Shown piece after piece: positions 17,707-26,645 of a stretch of DNA of 64,000 nt. Below the pieces are notes generated by a model. The model was given only the letters and a program-made list of their open reading frames with translations. It was not told where the DNA came from and ran no database searches. The first letter of the stretch is position 1, and every line of letters starts with the position of its first letter. A program made the position numbers and the translations under genes. This DNA is from Ruminococcaceae bacterium UBA4871 (GTDB lineage Bacteria > Bacillota > Clostridia > Oscillospirales > Acutalibacteraceae): NCBI GenBank assembly GCA_002399445.1, contig DHDR01000027.1, positions 5,376-69,375 of the forward strand. The letters are read 5' to 3'.

Positions 17707-19002
17707 ATGAAGGTTTCCGCTATCACACTCGGCTGCAAAGTGAATCAATATGAAACGCAGGCAATGCTGGGGCAGCTGCAGCAGGCTGGTTTTACAATCT
17801 GCGACGGCTCTGCCGATATCATTCTGATTAATTCCTGTACTGTTACCGCTCAGAGTGACCATAAAGTTCGCCAAACGCTCCACCATGCCCGCCGGGAAAA
17901 CCCTTCGGCGATACTGGTCCTGACCGGGTGCATGCCGCAGGCGTTTCCGGATAAAGCTGCAGCCCTTTCGGAGGCGGACATTGTGCTTGGCAACTCCAAC
18001 CGTGCTTCCCTTGTAAACAACATCCTGCATTATCTTTCCACACATCAGCGGATTGTTGATATTGAACCGCACGCAAAAACATTTGAGCCAATGAAAGTTA
18101 CCAATTTTTATGAGCGCACACGTGCATTCGTGAAAATTGAAGACGGCTGCAACCGCTTCTGTTCCTATTGCATTATCCCCTATGCCCGCGGCCGTGTACG
18201 CTCCAAGCCGCTCTCTGATCTGCGCCCAGAGCTGCAATCAATTGGCGCTCATGGATACAAAGAGGTCGTACTGACCGGAATCAACCTTCCTGCTTACGGA
18301 CAGGATTTGGGACTCACACTGTGCGATGCAGTGGAAACAGCCTGCGCAGTGCCTGAAATCCAGCGTGTCCGGCTGGGTTCACTGGAACCGGAACAACTGA
18401 CACCAAGCGTAATCGATCGTCTGGCAAAGCAGCAAAAGCTCTGTCCGCAGTTTCATCTTTCCCTGCAAAGCGGCTGTGACCGAACTTTAAAACGGATGAA
18501 TCGGCACTACACCGCGGATGAATACCGCACAATTGTCCGCAATTTACGGCATGTGTTTCCCAATGCAGCGATTACCACAGACATAATGGTGGGATTTGCG
18601 GGGGAAACCAAAGAAGAGTTTCAGGAAAGTCTTGCTTTTGCAAAAGAGATGGCTTTTGCAAAAGTGCATGTGTTTGCCTATTCCCGCCGTCCGGGCACCC
18701 GCGCCGCTGATTTTCCCGGGCAAATTACCCGGGCAGAAAAAGAACGCCGCAGCCACCGGATGGCAGCGACGGCGCAGAAAACAAGAACGGCCTTTTTGCA
18801 GGAACAGGTCGGTCGAACAGAACCGGTCCTGTTTGAGCGGCAAAAGGAAACCGGCGTATATGAAGGCTATACACCAAACTATACACCGGTTATGGTTGCC
18901 AGTGGAAATATTCTCAGTGGAAAGATTCTGCCGGTAAAAATCAATGATGCACTGAGCGACTGCTGCAGCGGAACCCTTGACAAAACTGATTCAATGGAAT
19001 AA
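17707..19002 (+). CDS. mtaB: MtaB, tRNA t6A37 methylthiotransferase
   Basis: Radical-SAM enzyme that adds a methylthio group to t6A at position 37 of ANN-decoding tRNAs. 431 aa. The N-terminal UPF0004 domain binds one 4Fe-4S cluster through Cys in LGCKVNQYE (9), NSCTVT (43) and TGCMPQ (77); the radical-SAM motif is CNRFCSYC (about 148-155). A C-terminal TRAM-like region follows. Family members MiaB and RimO are similar, but the N-terminal KVNQYE and the overall match favour MtaB. Its 3' end overlaps the convergent GHL10 gene by 12 bp. Confidence 0.92.
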   Translation: MKVSAITLGCKVNQYETQAMLGQLQQAGFTICDGSADIILINSCTVTAQSDHKVRQTLHHARRENPSAILVLTGCMPQAFPDKAAALSEADIVLGNSNRASLVNNILHYLSTHQRIVDIEPHAKTFEPMKVTNFYERTRAFVKIEDGCNRFCSYCIIPYARGRVRSKPLSDLRPELQSIGAHGYKEVVLTGINLPAYGQDLGLTLCDAVETACAVPEIQRVRLGSLEPEQLTPSVIDRLAKQQKLCPQFHLSLQSGCDRTLKRMNRHYTADEYRTIVRNLRHVFPNAAITTDIMVGFAGETKEEFQESLAFAKEMAFAKVHVFAYSRRPGTRAADFPGQITRAEKERRSHRMAATAQKTRTAFLQEQVGRTEPVLFERQKETGVYEGYTPNYTPVMVASGNILSGKILPVKINDALSDCCSGTLDKTDSME

Positions 19003-20301
19003 TTTTGCTACATTCTGCACCTCCTGCTGCCGATTGGGTGCGAGCAGGTCTTCGTAAGAAAACAGCATAAAGCCATCACATTTCTGGGCACGCCCAGTTT
19101 GCACCTGCCTTGCTATAATATCCACGCTGTTTTGCCAGGACCCGCTGTCCACATCCGTATCCGTTTTATAAAGGCCAAGCCCAAAATACAATTTTATATT
19201 TTTTTCTGTTACGAGTTTTTTCCATGTCTGCACGGCCTTTTCAAACGGCAGAACCGGATTATCATAATTATAGTAGAGCTGCGGACAAATATAGTCCACA
19301 TAACCCTGTGCCTGACACCACGCAGATACATCTGCGCCAAGTTTTCGGTCGTTGCTCAGATTTCCCTGAGGTGCCACCCCAAAAACAGCAGCCGGCCGGT
19401 TTTCTTTGACGGCCCGGTAAGTGCGGGAAATCAGGTCATTGATATTGGCACAGCGCCAGTCGGCCAAGGAAAGGGTTTCCCCCTGCTTTTTCCCGGCACA
19501 GTATGCCTGATAAGAAGCCTTGTCAAAAGCGTCTCCCTCATCCGGATAAAAATAATCATCGAACTGTACCCCATCCACTGGATAATTTTTCACAATCTCT
19601 GCGACACTGTCCGCTATGTATTTCCGTACTCCTTCCCATCCGGGGTCTAAATATTTTCCGTTTTTGTAAGAAACGGCCCATTGTGACCTCGCCGGGTCCC
19701 TGTGGAAAACGTTCCATGGATTATTTTGTGCTAAAATCGACGGCGTATTGTTCAATTGAATTCTGAGCGGATTCACCCATGCATGAAATTTCAGTCCCGC
19801 TTTGTGCGTAATTTCCACCATATCTTTCAAAGGATCATACCCCGGATTGACCCCCTGCGTATTGCCGGTTAAATGGGACCATGGATAGTATTGCGAGGGA
19901 TAAAGGGCATCGCCGAAAGCCCGCACTTGAACCACAAGTGTGTTCATCCCCTTCGCTTTTGCATTTTGGACCACCTCCGTAAACTTGCTGATAAAGACAG
20001 GCTCTGTTTTGGCTGTCTGTCCGATTGTTCCTAAAGTAAGATAAGAAACCCACACAGCCCTCATTTCGTTCTTAGGAGCCGCTGCAGAAGCCGCCGCGGC
20101 AGTGTCGGACGTTGCCGCGGCTGGCGCAGAAGAAGCCGTTCCCTTTCGAGATACCGCCGTGGAGGAAATCCGGCTGGAAGAAGCCGCACCCGACTGCAGC
20201 GAATGACTAGAGCGTTTTACCACCATAGTTACCACCACAACCGCAATCAGCAAAAGCACAGCCATCCCCTGCCGGTGCTTATGATAGAAAGAAATCACCA
20301 T
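18991..20301 (-). CDS. Membrane-anchored GHL10 (YngK-type) glycoside hydrolase-like protein
   Basis: 436 aa. An N-terminal membrane anchor (about 12-30) is followed by a Ser/Ala-rich linker (31-75) and a GHL10/DUF187 TIM-barrel domain starting at EMRAVWVSYL. Typical positions include GMNTLVVQVRAFGDALY, HAWVNPLR, PGW, VDGVQFDDYFYP and YICPQLYYNY. Such proteins are thought to act on peptidoglycan or surface polymers outside the membrane; the exact substrate is unknown. Monocistronic. An upstream direct neighbour is the transketolase terminator at 20410. Confidence 0.9.
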   Translation of the reverse strand: MVISFYHKHRQGMAVLLLIAVVVVTMVVKRSSHSLQSGAASSSRISSTAVSRKGTASSAPAAATSDTAAAASAAAPKNEMRAVWVSYLTLGTIGQTAKTEPVFISKFTEVVQNAKAKGMNTLVVQVRAFGDALYPSQYYPWSHLTGNTQGVNPGYDPLKDMVEITHKAGLKFHAWVNPLRIQLNNTPSILAQNNPWNVFHRDPARSQWAVSYKNGKYLDPGWEGVRKYIADSVAEIVKNYPVDGVQFDDYFYPDEGDAFDKASYQAYCAGKKQGETLSLADWRCANINDLISRTYRAVKENRPAAVFGVAPQGNLSNDRKLGADVSAWCQAQGYVDYICPQLYYNYDNPVLPFEKAVQTWKKLVTEKNIKLYFGLGLYKTDTDVDSGSWQNSVDIIARQVQTGRAQKCDGFMLFSYEDLLAPNRQQEVQNVAKLFH

Positions 20302-20409
20302 ATTTTCTCACATCCCATTCCCGAATAGCCAAATCTTGGTACGGACCTGCTACTATTATAAAAAGCGGAGCAGAAAAAAAACGCAGAAAACAGGTGAATC
20401 ATGAAAATT

Positions 20410-20459
20410 AAAAAGGCCTCTGTCCAGTGGAGATTCCTTCCACTCGGCAGAAGCCTTTT
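20410..20459 (-). terminator. Terminator of the transketolase operon
   Basis: On the minus strand GAAAAGGCTTCTG...AGTGGA pairs with TCCACT...AGAGGCCTTTTT around a short loop, ending in a T-run. It starts 17 bp past the stop of the second transketolase gene. Confidence 0.85.
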
Positions 20460-20476
20460 CATTTTGCAAATACAGG

Positions 20477-21421
20477 TTATTTCCCAACTACCTGACGGAT
20501 TGTTTTTGCAATATTGTCTGCACTCAAGCCAAATTCTTTCAGCAAATCAGCACCGGGACCGGAATGACCGAAACAGTCTCTTACCCCTATGCGGATAACC
20601 GGAACCGGACAGGTCTCACATATTGTACTGCATACCGCTTCTCCGAGACCACCGATAATACTGTGCTCTTCAACTGTGATGATTTTCCCCGTTTCGCGCG
20701 CAGCTTTCACAATCAATTCACGGTCCAGCGGTTTAATCGTATGGATATTAATGACACGGACAGAGATGCCCTCTGACTTTAATGCATCGGCAGCCATTAA
20801 GGCCTCTCTCACCATCAAACCAGTTGCCACAACGGTAATGTCACTGCCGTCCCGCAGAGTAATCCCCTTTCCCAGTTCAAATTTGTAGTCATCATTATTG
20901 TTAAAACTTTCAACTGCCAGACGGCCAAGGCGGATGTAACACGGTCCAACATATTCTGTGACCGCTTTGACGGCCGCCGTCATCTCATAATGGTCGGCTG
21001 GGTTAAGCACAACCATGCCCGGGATAGTGCGCATCAATGCAATGTCTTCCAAACACTGATGCGTTGCACCGTCTTCTCCGACAGAGATGCCGGCATGCGA
21101 GCCGACAATTTTTACATTCAAATGCGGATATCCAACAGAGTTGCGGACCTGCTCAAACGCACGCCCTGTGCTGAACATCGCAAAACTCGCAGCAAAAGGA
21201 ATCTTCCCGCAAGTGGCAAGCCCCGCTGCTATCCCAACCATGTTGCATTCCGCAATACCCACATCAATGAAACGCTCCGGAAATTCTTTTTGAAAAATTG
21301 CAGTTTTGGTTGCTGCTGCAAGGTCGGCATCCAGCACAACAATATTGGGATTCGTTTTGGCAGCTTCTGTGACTGCTAAACCGAAAGATTCGCGCGTCGC
21401 TTTTTTAACCATTTCTGCCAT
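20477..21421 (-). CDS. Transketolase, C-terminal subunit
   Basis: 314 aa. Pyrimidine-binding and C-terminal domains of a two-subunit transketolase, which moves two-carbon units in the pentose phosphate pathway. Visible are the Transket_pyr domain with the catalytic Glu region (VGIAECNMVGIAAGLA), the SHAGISVGEDGATHQ loop and a transketolase_C domain (VRVINIHTIKPLD). Its ATG overlaps the stop codon of the N-terminal subunit gene (TAATG), giving translational coupling and equal amounts of the two chains. Confidence 0.94.
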   Translation of the reverse strand: MAEMVKKATRESFGLAVTEAAKTNPNIVVLDADLAAATKTAIFQKEFPERFIDVGIAECNMVGIAAGLATCGKIPFAASFAMFSTGRAFEQVRNSVGYPHLNVKIVGSHAGISVGEDGATHQCLEDIALMRTIPGMVVLNPADHYEMTAAVKAVTEYVGPCYIRLGRLAVESFNNNDDYKFELGKGITLRDGSDITVVATGLMVREALMAADALKSEGISVRVINIHTIKPLDRELIVKAARETGKIITVEEHSIIGGLGEAVCSTICETCPVPVIRIGVRDCFGHSGPGADLLKEFGLSADNIAKTIRQVVGK

Positions 21422-22266
21422 TATTCTGCCTCCCGTCTGGCAAGTTCTGCTTTCAGTTCTGTCATAGCCTGCTGATACTGTTCATCATTTGGCGCTTTAC
21501 CATGCCAACTGACCGCATTCTCCATATAGGAAACGCCTTTACCCTTAACCGTATGCAGAATAATGCAGGAAGGCTTCCCTTTAACCGCCCGTGCATGTGC
21601 AAAAGCCGTTTCCATTGCCTCAAAATCATGTCCATCAATTGTCTGTACGTCAAAACCAAACGCTTCAAATTTTTGATCAATTGGCATCACGCCGCCAATT
21701 TCCGAGACAGGTCCGTCAATCTGCAGACCATTACAATCGACCATCACACACAGATTGTCCAAATTATGGTGCCCCGCAAACATGGAAGCCTCCCAAACCT
21801 GTCCTTCTTCTGATTCGCCATCGCCTAAGAGCGTATAAACACGATAGTCCTTTTTATCCAGCTTTCCTGCCAGTGCAATGCCGCATGCCGCGGAGATTCC
21901 CTGACCAAGAGAGCCTGTACTCATATCAATTCCCGGAGTATGCTTCATATCAGGATGTCCCTGCAACATTGCCCCAATATGGCGCAGGGACTTCAGCTCC
22001 TCTTTCGGGAAATAGCCGCGCTCCGCCAGTGCGGCATAAAGGCCGGGGCAGGCATGACCCTTGCTTAACACAAAACGATCGCGGTCTGGGTCTTTTGGAT
22101 TCTTCGGATCGACATGCATTTCCTTAAAATAAAGATACGTAAAGACATCTGCGGCAGAGAGCGAACCACCGGGATGGCCGGATTTTGCACAATACACGCC
22201 TGTTACGGCGCCAATGCGGACTTTACAGGCAGTGACCCTCAGTGCCTTTTTCTCATTGCTGTTCAT
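21421..22266 (-). CDS. Transketolase, N-terminal (TPP-binding) subunit
   Basis: 281 aa. The thiamine diphosphate-binding half, with SGHPGGSLSAADV, the catalytic His in SKGHACPGLYAAL, and the TPP/Mg motif GDGESEEGQVWEA followed by VDCNGLQIDG. Start at 22266 follows GGAGGGA; an ATG at 22284 is in frame upstream of that site. First gene of the two-gene operon, transcribed from a strong promoter at 22307-22335 that spans a perfect palindrome. Confidence 0.94.
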   Translation of the reverse strand: MNSNEKKALRVTACKVRIGAVTGVYCAKSGHPGGSLSAADVFTYLYFKEMHVDPKNPKDPDRDRFVLSKGHACPGLYAALAERGYFPKEELKSLRHIGAMLQGHPDMKHTPGIDMSTGSLGQGISAACGIALAGKLDKKDYRVYTLLGDGESEEGQVWEASMFAGHHNLDNLCVMVDCNGLQIDGPVSEIGGVMPIDQKFEAFGFDVQTIDGHDFEAMETAFAHARAVKGKPSCIILHTVKGKGVSYMENAVSWHGKAPNDEQYQQAMTELKAELARREAE

Positions 22267-22306
22267 GTTATCCCTCCTGAACATTTTCCGAATACTTGCG
22301 CAATTT

Positions 22307-22335
22307 ATTATACACTTTCACCGGAAAGTGTACAA
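22307..22335 (-). promoter_or_regulatory. Transketolase promoter with operator palindrome
   Basis: On the minus strand TTGTAC (22335-22330) and TATAAT (22312-22307) are 17 bp apart, a good vegetative promoter. The spacer and parts of both hexamers are covered by a perfect palindrome, TACACTTTC-ACCG-GAAAGTGTA on the plus strand (22311-22332, 9-bp arms). A repressor bound there would block RNA polymerase. The regulator is not identified. Confidence 0.8.
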
Positions 22336-22420
22336 GTCTGAAAAATCCAACGTCCGTGATAAAGCAGCTTAAAAGCAGCATAAAATAGAATATGCCAATA
22401 AAACAAAAATACTAGCCCAA

Positions 22421-22458
22421 AATCAACAATTCCATTATGAACAATTGTGTTGTTGATT
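22421..22458. repeat. Inverted repeat upstream of the serine recombinase
   Basis: AATCAACAA and TTGTTGATT are exact inverted 9-mers, with partly pairing bases (CAATT / AATTG) inside. The repeat lies about 80 bp before the recombinase start, between it and the transketolase promoter. It could be an operator or a recombination half-site pair; sequence alone does not decide. Confidence 0.4.
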
Positions 22459-22535
22459 TCCGAGTTTTGCCTATCCTTTCTGTTTGAATTTTGAGAATTC
22501 CTATCATTTCAAATTTGTATGGAGATGCTGTTATA

Positions 22536-24119
22536 ATGAAGCAATATTGTATTTACCTGCGCAAATCCAGAGCAGATGCAGAGGCGGAAGCCCACGGTGA
22601 GGGAGAAACTCTTGCACGGCATGAGCATACACTGCTGGAACTCGCCAAACAACGGAACCTGAATGTTACGCAAATTTACCGGGAAATTGTATCTGGAGAA
22701 ACAATTTCAGCGCGTCCGGTGATGCAGCAGCTTCTTCTCGATATTGAAAAAAGAACATGGGCAGGCGTCCTTGTCATGGAAGTAGAGCGTTTAGCCCGCG
22801 GAGATACGATTGATCAGGGAATTGTTACGCAGACTTTTAAATATTCCGAAACGGTTATCGTTACGCCAGTCAAAACGTATGATCCGAATAATGAATTTGA
22901 CGAAGAGTATTTTGAATTCGGCTTATTTATGAGCAGACAGGAATACAAAACAATTAATCGGCGTTTGCAGCGCGGACGTATCGCTTCCGTACAAGAAGGA
23001 AAATTCATCGGCAGCCACCCACCATACGGATATCAGAAGAAAAAGATTGAGCACGACAAAGGATTTACTTTGCAGCCGGACACCGAGCAGGCAAAAGTTG
23101 TAAAGATGATTTTCGATTGGTATACGATTGGAGAAACAGAAGAAGGCGGTTTTCTGCGCCGGATTGGTTCCACTCGAATTGCACAAAAGCTGAACAGGAT
23201 GAACATTAAGTCCCAGCAGGGCAGGGACTGGACAGCAACTTCCATCCGACAGATTTTGCACAATCCTGTTTATGCCGGAAAAATCCGTTGGCACTGGCGG
23301 CCGCAGCAGAAAATAATTTCCGGCAGCCATGTCATCAAAAAGCAAAAGTATCTTCCCTACAAAGATGCCGAAATCTCCGACGGCCTTCAGGAAGCAATTA
23401 TCCCACCGGAATTATTTCAAAAAGCACAGGAATACTTGTCACAATATGCACCTGTACCCATTGGGCAAAATAAAGTATTGCAAAATCCGCTTGCCGGCAT
23501 TTTGATTTGCGGTCAATGCGGACATCATCTTATCCGCCACAAAGATCGAAAAAACGATATGCTTCTTTGTCCAAAATCAGATTGTCCAAATGTCAGTTCC
23601 GTCTTATCCTACGTGGAAGAAAGGCTGCTGGAAGCACTTGAAAAATGGCTGTCCCAATACACAATCCATATCAAAAGCGGGCTGCTGGATTCCTCTGCCA
23701 ATACTTTGCAAGGCAGTAAATCTGCCATTAAAAAAATGGATACAGAATTGGCCGCTTTGAACAAACAGCTAAACACTGCGTATGATTTACTGGAACAAAA
23801 GGTTTATTCAATTGATACCTTTACCAAACGTTCCGGCCTCCTTCACCAAAAAATTGCGGATATAAAAAATAAAAGGTCTTTATTGCAGCAGGAAGCTGAA
23901 CTGGAAGCAAAGCACTCAAAGCGGAAATACAATAGTATTCCAAAAGAGGAAACTATTATAAACATTTATTACCGTCTAAATTCCATTACAGAAAAAAACG
24001 CCATGCTGAAAGAGATTCTGGAAAAAGCCCTCTATAAAAAGGCACATGGCAGCCGATGGAGTTCCCGTCCGGATGATTTTGAGCTGATCCTGTTCCCCCG
24101 GCTTCCACATGAAAGCTGA
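22536..24119 (+). CDS. Large serine recombinase
   Basis: 527 aa, starting at MKQYCIYLRKS. The N-terminal resolvase domain (about 1-150) has the catalytic Ser in YLRKSRAD and the Arg-rich motif VMEVERLARGDT; a Recombinase domain (about 165-280, PPYGYQKKK, NPVYAGKIRW), a zinc-ribbon with CGQCGHH and CPKSDC (about 335-360), and a C-terminal coiled coil (about 385-470) follow. This architecture is that of phage/ICE integrases and spore-gene excisionases. No other mobile-element genes, no second recombinase and no clear att repeats are seen, so it is a remnant, an islet, or a domesticated recombinase. A weak GGAG site precedes the ATG. Confidence 0.92.
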   Translation: MKQYCIYLRKSRADAEAEAHGEGETLARHEHTLLELAKQRNLNVTQIYREIVSGETISARPVMQQLLLDIEKRTWAGVLVMEVERLARGDTIDQGIVTQTFKYSETVIVTPVKTYDPNNEFDEEYFEFGLFMSRQEYKTINRRLQRGRIASVQEGKFIGSHPPYGYQKKKIEHDKGFTLQPDTEQAKVVKMIFDWYTIGETEEGGFLRRIGSTRIAQKLNRMNIKSQQGRDWTATSIRQILHNPVYAGKIRWHWRPQQKIISGSHVIKKQKYLPYKDAEISDGLQEAIIPPELFQKAQEYLSQYAPVPIGQNKVLQNPLAGILICGQCGHHLIRHKDRKNDMLLCPKSDCPNVSSVLSYVEERLLEALEKWLSQYTIHIKSGLLDSSANTLQGSKSAIKKMDTELAALNKQLNTAYDLLEQKVYSIDTFTKRSGLLHQKIADIKNKRSLLQQEAELEAKHSKRKYNSIPKEETIINIYYRLNSITEKNAMLKEILEKALYKKAHGSRWSSRPDDFELILFPRLPHES

Positions 24120-24158
24120 AAATACAGTTGGTAATTGGGCTTGTCCCATAAAACTGCC

Positions 24159-24200
24159 AAAGGAACTGCCGCAAAGTTTTTCGCTTTGCAGCAGTCCTTT
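24159..24200. terminator. Long hairpin between recombinase and beta-sandwich genes
   Basis: AAAGGAACTGCCGCAAAG pairs with CTTTGCAGCAGTCCTTT through one bulge. It sits between two convergent genes, 40 bp past the recombinase stop. A convergent terminator is likely though the T-runs outside the stem are poor. Confidence 0.5.
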
Positions 24201-24251
24201 GAAACAGCTGAGCAAGTTACAGCCGCCCTACTGATCGTCTTTCCGGAAAAG

Positions 24252-24785
24252 TCAGGTCAACGTAATGCTGCCTGCTGCAATTGGCAGATTTGCATAATTT
24301 GCATCTGTCATGTTAACTGTTCTCTCAGCAGCAAGCGCATTCGCAATTTGATTTGTCTGTGATGCTGTAATCATGCTTGTATTGGTAAGAGCAGGGTCAA
24401 ATTCATGGCTGCCGTCTGATCCAGTCTGTTTGTAATAAATAAGCGGAGCGCCTGTTGCCGCAAACGGCACATTGCTAAATGTTGCATCACCGCTTGCATC
24501 TGTTGTGATGGGAGTGCCATAGGTCGTTCCAGCGGAATCGCAGCGGGCAAATGTTGCACCCGCAACAGCGGTTCCGTCAGACTGACCATTCTCTGTTACA
24601 TGCAGCGTCAATGCACCTGTTGCCGCAATCGTGAAAGCATAAGTGTCTGTCCCGGCCTCAACGGTTACACTCGTTGGCAAAATAGAAGCATTATTAAAGC
24701 CTGTTGCAGCAGCAGTAACCGCATAAGCACCGTTGGGGATTCGTTCGGTAGCAGTACCATTATTAATATTAATTACACACGACAT
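24252..24785 (-). CDS. Uncharacterised beta-sandwich protein with LTDxNYxNLPI C-terminus
   Basis: 177 aa, Ala/Thr-rich and Lys-poor. Two SpaA/Cna-B-like segments are suggested by NGAYAVTAAATGF...VTVEAGTDTYAF and by GTPITTDASGDATFSNVPF. No signal peptide, membrane segment or sortase signal is visible. The C-terminus, VNMTDANYANLPIAAGSITL, closely matches the end of the upstream gene product (HLTDQNYTNLPITKGEISL). Its start overlaps that gene by 13 bp, so the two are coupled. Function is not recognised; a structural or surface-associated role is guessed from the fold. The protein is of very different composition from its housekeeping neighbours. Confidence 0.75.
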   Translation of the reverse strand: MSCVININNGTATERIPNGAYAVTAAATGFNNASILPTSVTVEAGTDTYAFTIAATGALTLHVTENGQSDGTAVAGATFARCDSAGTTYGTPITTDASGDATFSNVPFAATGAPLIYYKQTGSDGSHEFDPALTNTSMITASQTNQIANALAAERTVNMTDANYANLPIAAGSITLT

Positions 24786-25174
24786 AAAGAAATTTCTCCT
24801 TTTGTAATTGGTAAATTAGTATAGTTCTGATCTGTTAGATGAATGGTGGATTTGGGAACAGGAAGTAAAACAATGGGGCTGCGAAAAACAAAATACAACC
24901 CGCACGTTTCACCCGGGTTCAGTTTCACCCACCTGCAAGCAACTCTGGGGCTCATGCATTGCGGAGATACGACTCTGATTTCATATTCATCCTGTGCATC
25001 AACCCGAAATTCAGTTACACCTGCATCCGTTGTATATCCTTGGTAAACAATTTGATTCCTTGAATTCAATACTGTCACCGCATATTGCAGGCAGTCGCAA
25101 TCATTTGATATACACCGAATTTTTATTTTCCCATGGCATCTCACGTTTGTCATCGTTTCACCCCATTGATCCAT
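24773..25174 (-). CDS. Uncharacterised Cys-rich beta-sandwich protein with the same C-terminal motif
   Basis: 133 aa from 25174 (AGGGTGA site) or 126 aa from 25153 (GGGGTGA site). It contains seven Cys, several in the N-terminal RCISNDCDCLQ, and a transthyretin/Cna-B-like segment (VYQGYTTDAGVTEFRVDA). Residues at the C-terminus, HLTDQNYTNLPITKGEISL, repeat the end of the next gene product. No secretion signal is seen. Not recognised as a named family. With the following gene it forms a two-gene unit convergent with the serine recombinase. Confidence 0.7.
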   Translation of the reverse strand: MDQWGETMTNVRCHGKIKIRCISNDCDCLQYAVTVLNSRNQIVYQGYTTDAGVTEFRVDAQDEYEIRVVSPQCMSPRVACRWVKLNPGETCGLYFVFRSPIVLLPVPKSTIHLTDQNYTNLPITKGEISLCRV

Positions 25175-25269
25175 GGATTTGAGTCACCCTTTTTAGGATA
25201 TGACACAGCCGGCTTCTATGTGCATCAAGTTTTCATCCCGTGCCAAGCGGCATTTTCGGCATAACAGCA

Positions 25270-25305
25270 AAAACAGCCATCAGAGGATTCCCTGATGACT
25301 GTTTT
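25270..25305 (-). terminator. Terminator of the purine operon
   Basis: AAAACAGCCATCAG and CTGATGACTGTTTT form a 14-bp stem with one mismatch and an 8-nt loop. On the minus strand it follows purD by 53 bp and ends in a T-run (CTGTTTTTG). Confidence 0.88.
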
Positions 25306-25357
25306 ATTTGCGAAATCACTGTCTAAAATTTCAATACGAAAACGCTGAAGATTGATT

Positions 25358-26620
25358 TTACACTTTGCCAATATCATGACGGTATTGCATACCGTTCCAA
25401 GTAATTTTGTCAACGGCAGCGTAGGCTTTCTGCAAAGCCTCTTCCAAGGTACCTGCCGCACAAGTCACACCCAACACACGGCCGCCATTGGTATAAAATT
25501 TGTTTCCTTTTTTTATCGTACCAGCATGATAAATAGTTGCTCCCTCGACTTGACCATGCTCGTCCAAGCCGTGAATTTCCATTCCCTTTTGATAGCTGCC
25601 GGGGTAACCGCCGCTTGCCAAAATAACACAGGCACAGGCATCCTTTTTCCACTGAATGTCAATTTGGTCTAATGTACCATTGATGGTCGCCTCAAAAATA
25701 TCAACCAAGTCTGTCTTGAGACGCGGCAGGACGACCTGCGCCTCCGGATCTCCAAAACGTGAGTTATATTCAATGACTTTGGGACCATCCGGTGTCAGCA
25801 TCAGGCCAAAATACAAGCAGCCCTTAAACGGACGCCCTTCCGCATTCATTGCCTTCAGGGTCGGCAGAAAAATCGTCTGCATACATTCCTCGGCAATTGC
25901 TTCTGTATAGAATGGATTGGGGCTTATCGTACCCATCCCGCCTGTATTTTTCCCCTTGTTGCCGTCCAATGCACGCTTATGATCTTTGCTGCTCACCATC
26001 GGTTTCAGCGTCTTGCCATCTGTAAAGGCCAGCACACTGACTTCCGGACCGGTAAGGAACTCTTCCACAACGACTTTGTTGCCGGAAGCACCAAATACTT
26101 TGTCCTCCATAATGGTCTTGACAGCACTTTCCGCTTCTTTCAGATTCTGTGCAATGATAACACCCTTGCCAAGGGCAAGACCATCCGCCTTGATAACAAC
26201 AGGAAAACGGCCCTGTTTTTGAATATAGGCAAGCGTGTCCTTTGGATTATCAAACACACAATAATCTGCAGTCGGAATATGGTATTTTTTCATCAGATTT
26301 TTGCTAAAGACTTTGCTGGCCTCAATCTGTGCCGCCGCACGGTTCGGGCCGAATGCCGGAATTCCCGCTGCCTCCAAAGCATCCACCATACCTGCTGCAA
26401 GCGGATCATCCGGTGTCACACAAACAAGGCCTATTCCATTTTTTTTCGCAAAATTGACGATTCCTGCAGTGTCCATGGCCTGAATGGGTACATTTTCCGC
26501 ATCACAGCCAATGCCACCGTTTCCGGGGGCACAGTAAATTTTGTCCACTCGGCTGCTTTCCATTAATTTACGAATCACCGCATGTTCCCGGCCGCCGCCG
26601 CCAATTACCAGAATTTTCAT
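25358..26620 (-). CDS. purD: PurD, phosphoribosylamine--glycine ligase
   Basis: ATP-grasp ligase making GAR from phosphoribosylamine and glycine, the second step of purine synthesis. 420 aa. N-terminal VIGGGGREHA, ATP-grasp domain with KADGLALGKGV and VEEFLTGPEVS, the HKRALDGNKGKNTGGMG loop and EYNSRFGDPE near the end are all seen. Last gene of the pur operon, 25 bp behind the AICAR transformylase gene. Confidence 0.96.
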   Translation of the reverse strand: MKILVIGGGGREHAVIRKLMESSRVDKIYCAPGNGGIGCDAENVPIQAMDTAGIVNFAKKNGIGLVCVTPDDPLAAGMVDALEAAGIPAFGPNRAAAQIEASKVFSKNLMKKYHIPTADYCVFDNPKDTLAYIQKQGRFPVVIKADGLALGKGVIIAQNLKEAESAVKTIMEDKVFGASGNKVVVEEFLTGPEVSVLAFTDGKTLKPMVSSKDHKRALDGNKGKNTGGMGTISPNPFYTEAIAEECMQTIFLPTLKAMNAEGRPFKGCLYFGLMLTPDGPKVIEYNSRFGDPEAQVVLPRLKTDLVDIFEATINGTLDQIDIQWKKDACACVILASGGYPGSYQKGMEIHGLDEHGQVEGATIYHAGTIKKGNKFYTNGGRVLGVTCAAGTLEEALQKAYAAVDKITWNGMQYRHDIGKV

Positions 26621-26645
26621 AACTGTGTTTCTTCCCTTTCTGCCA

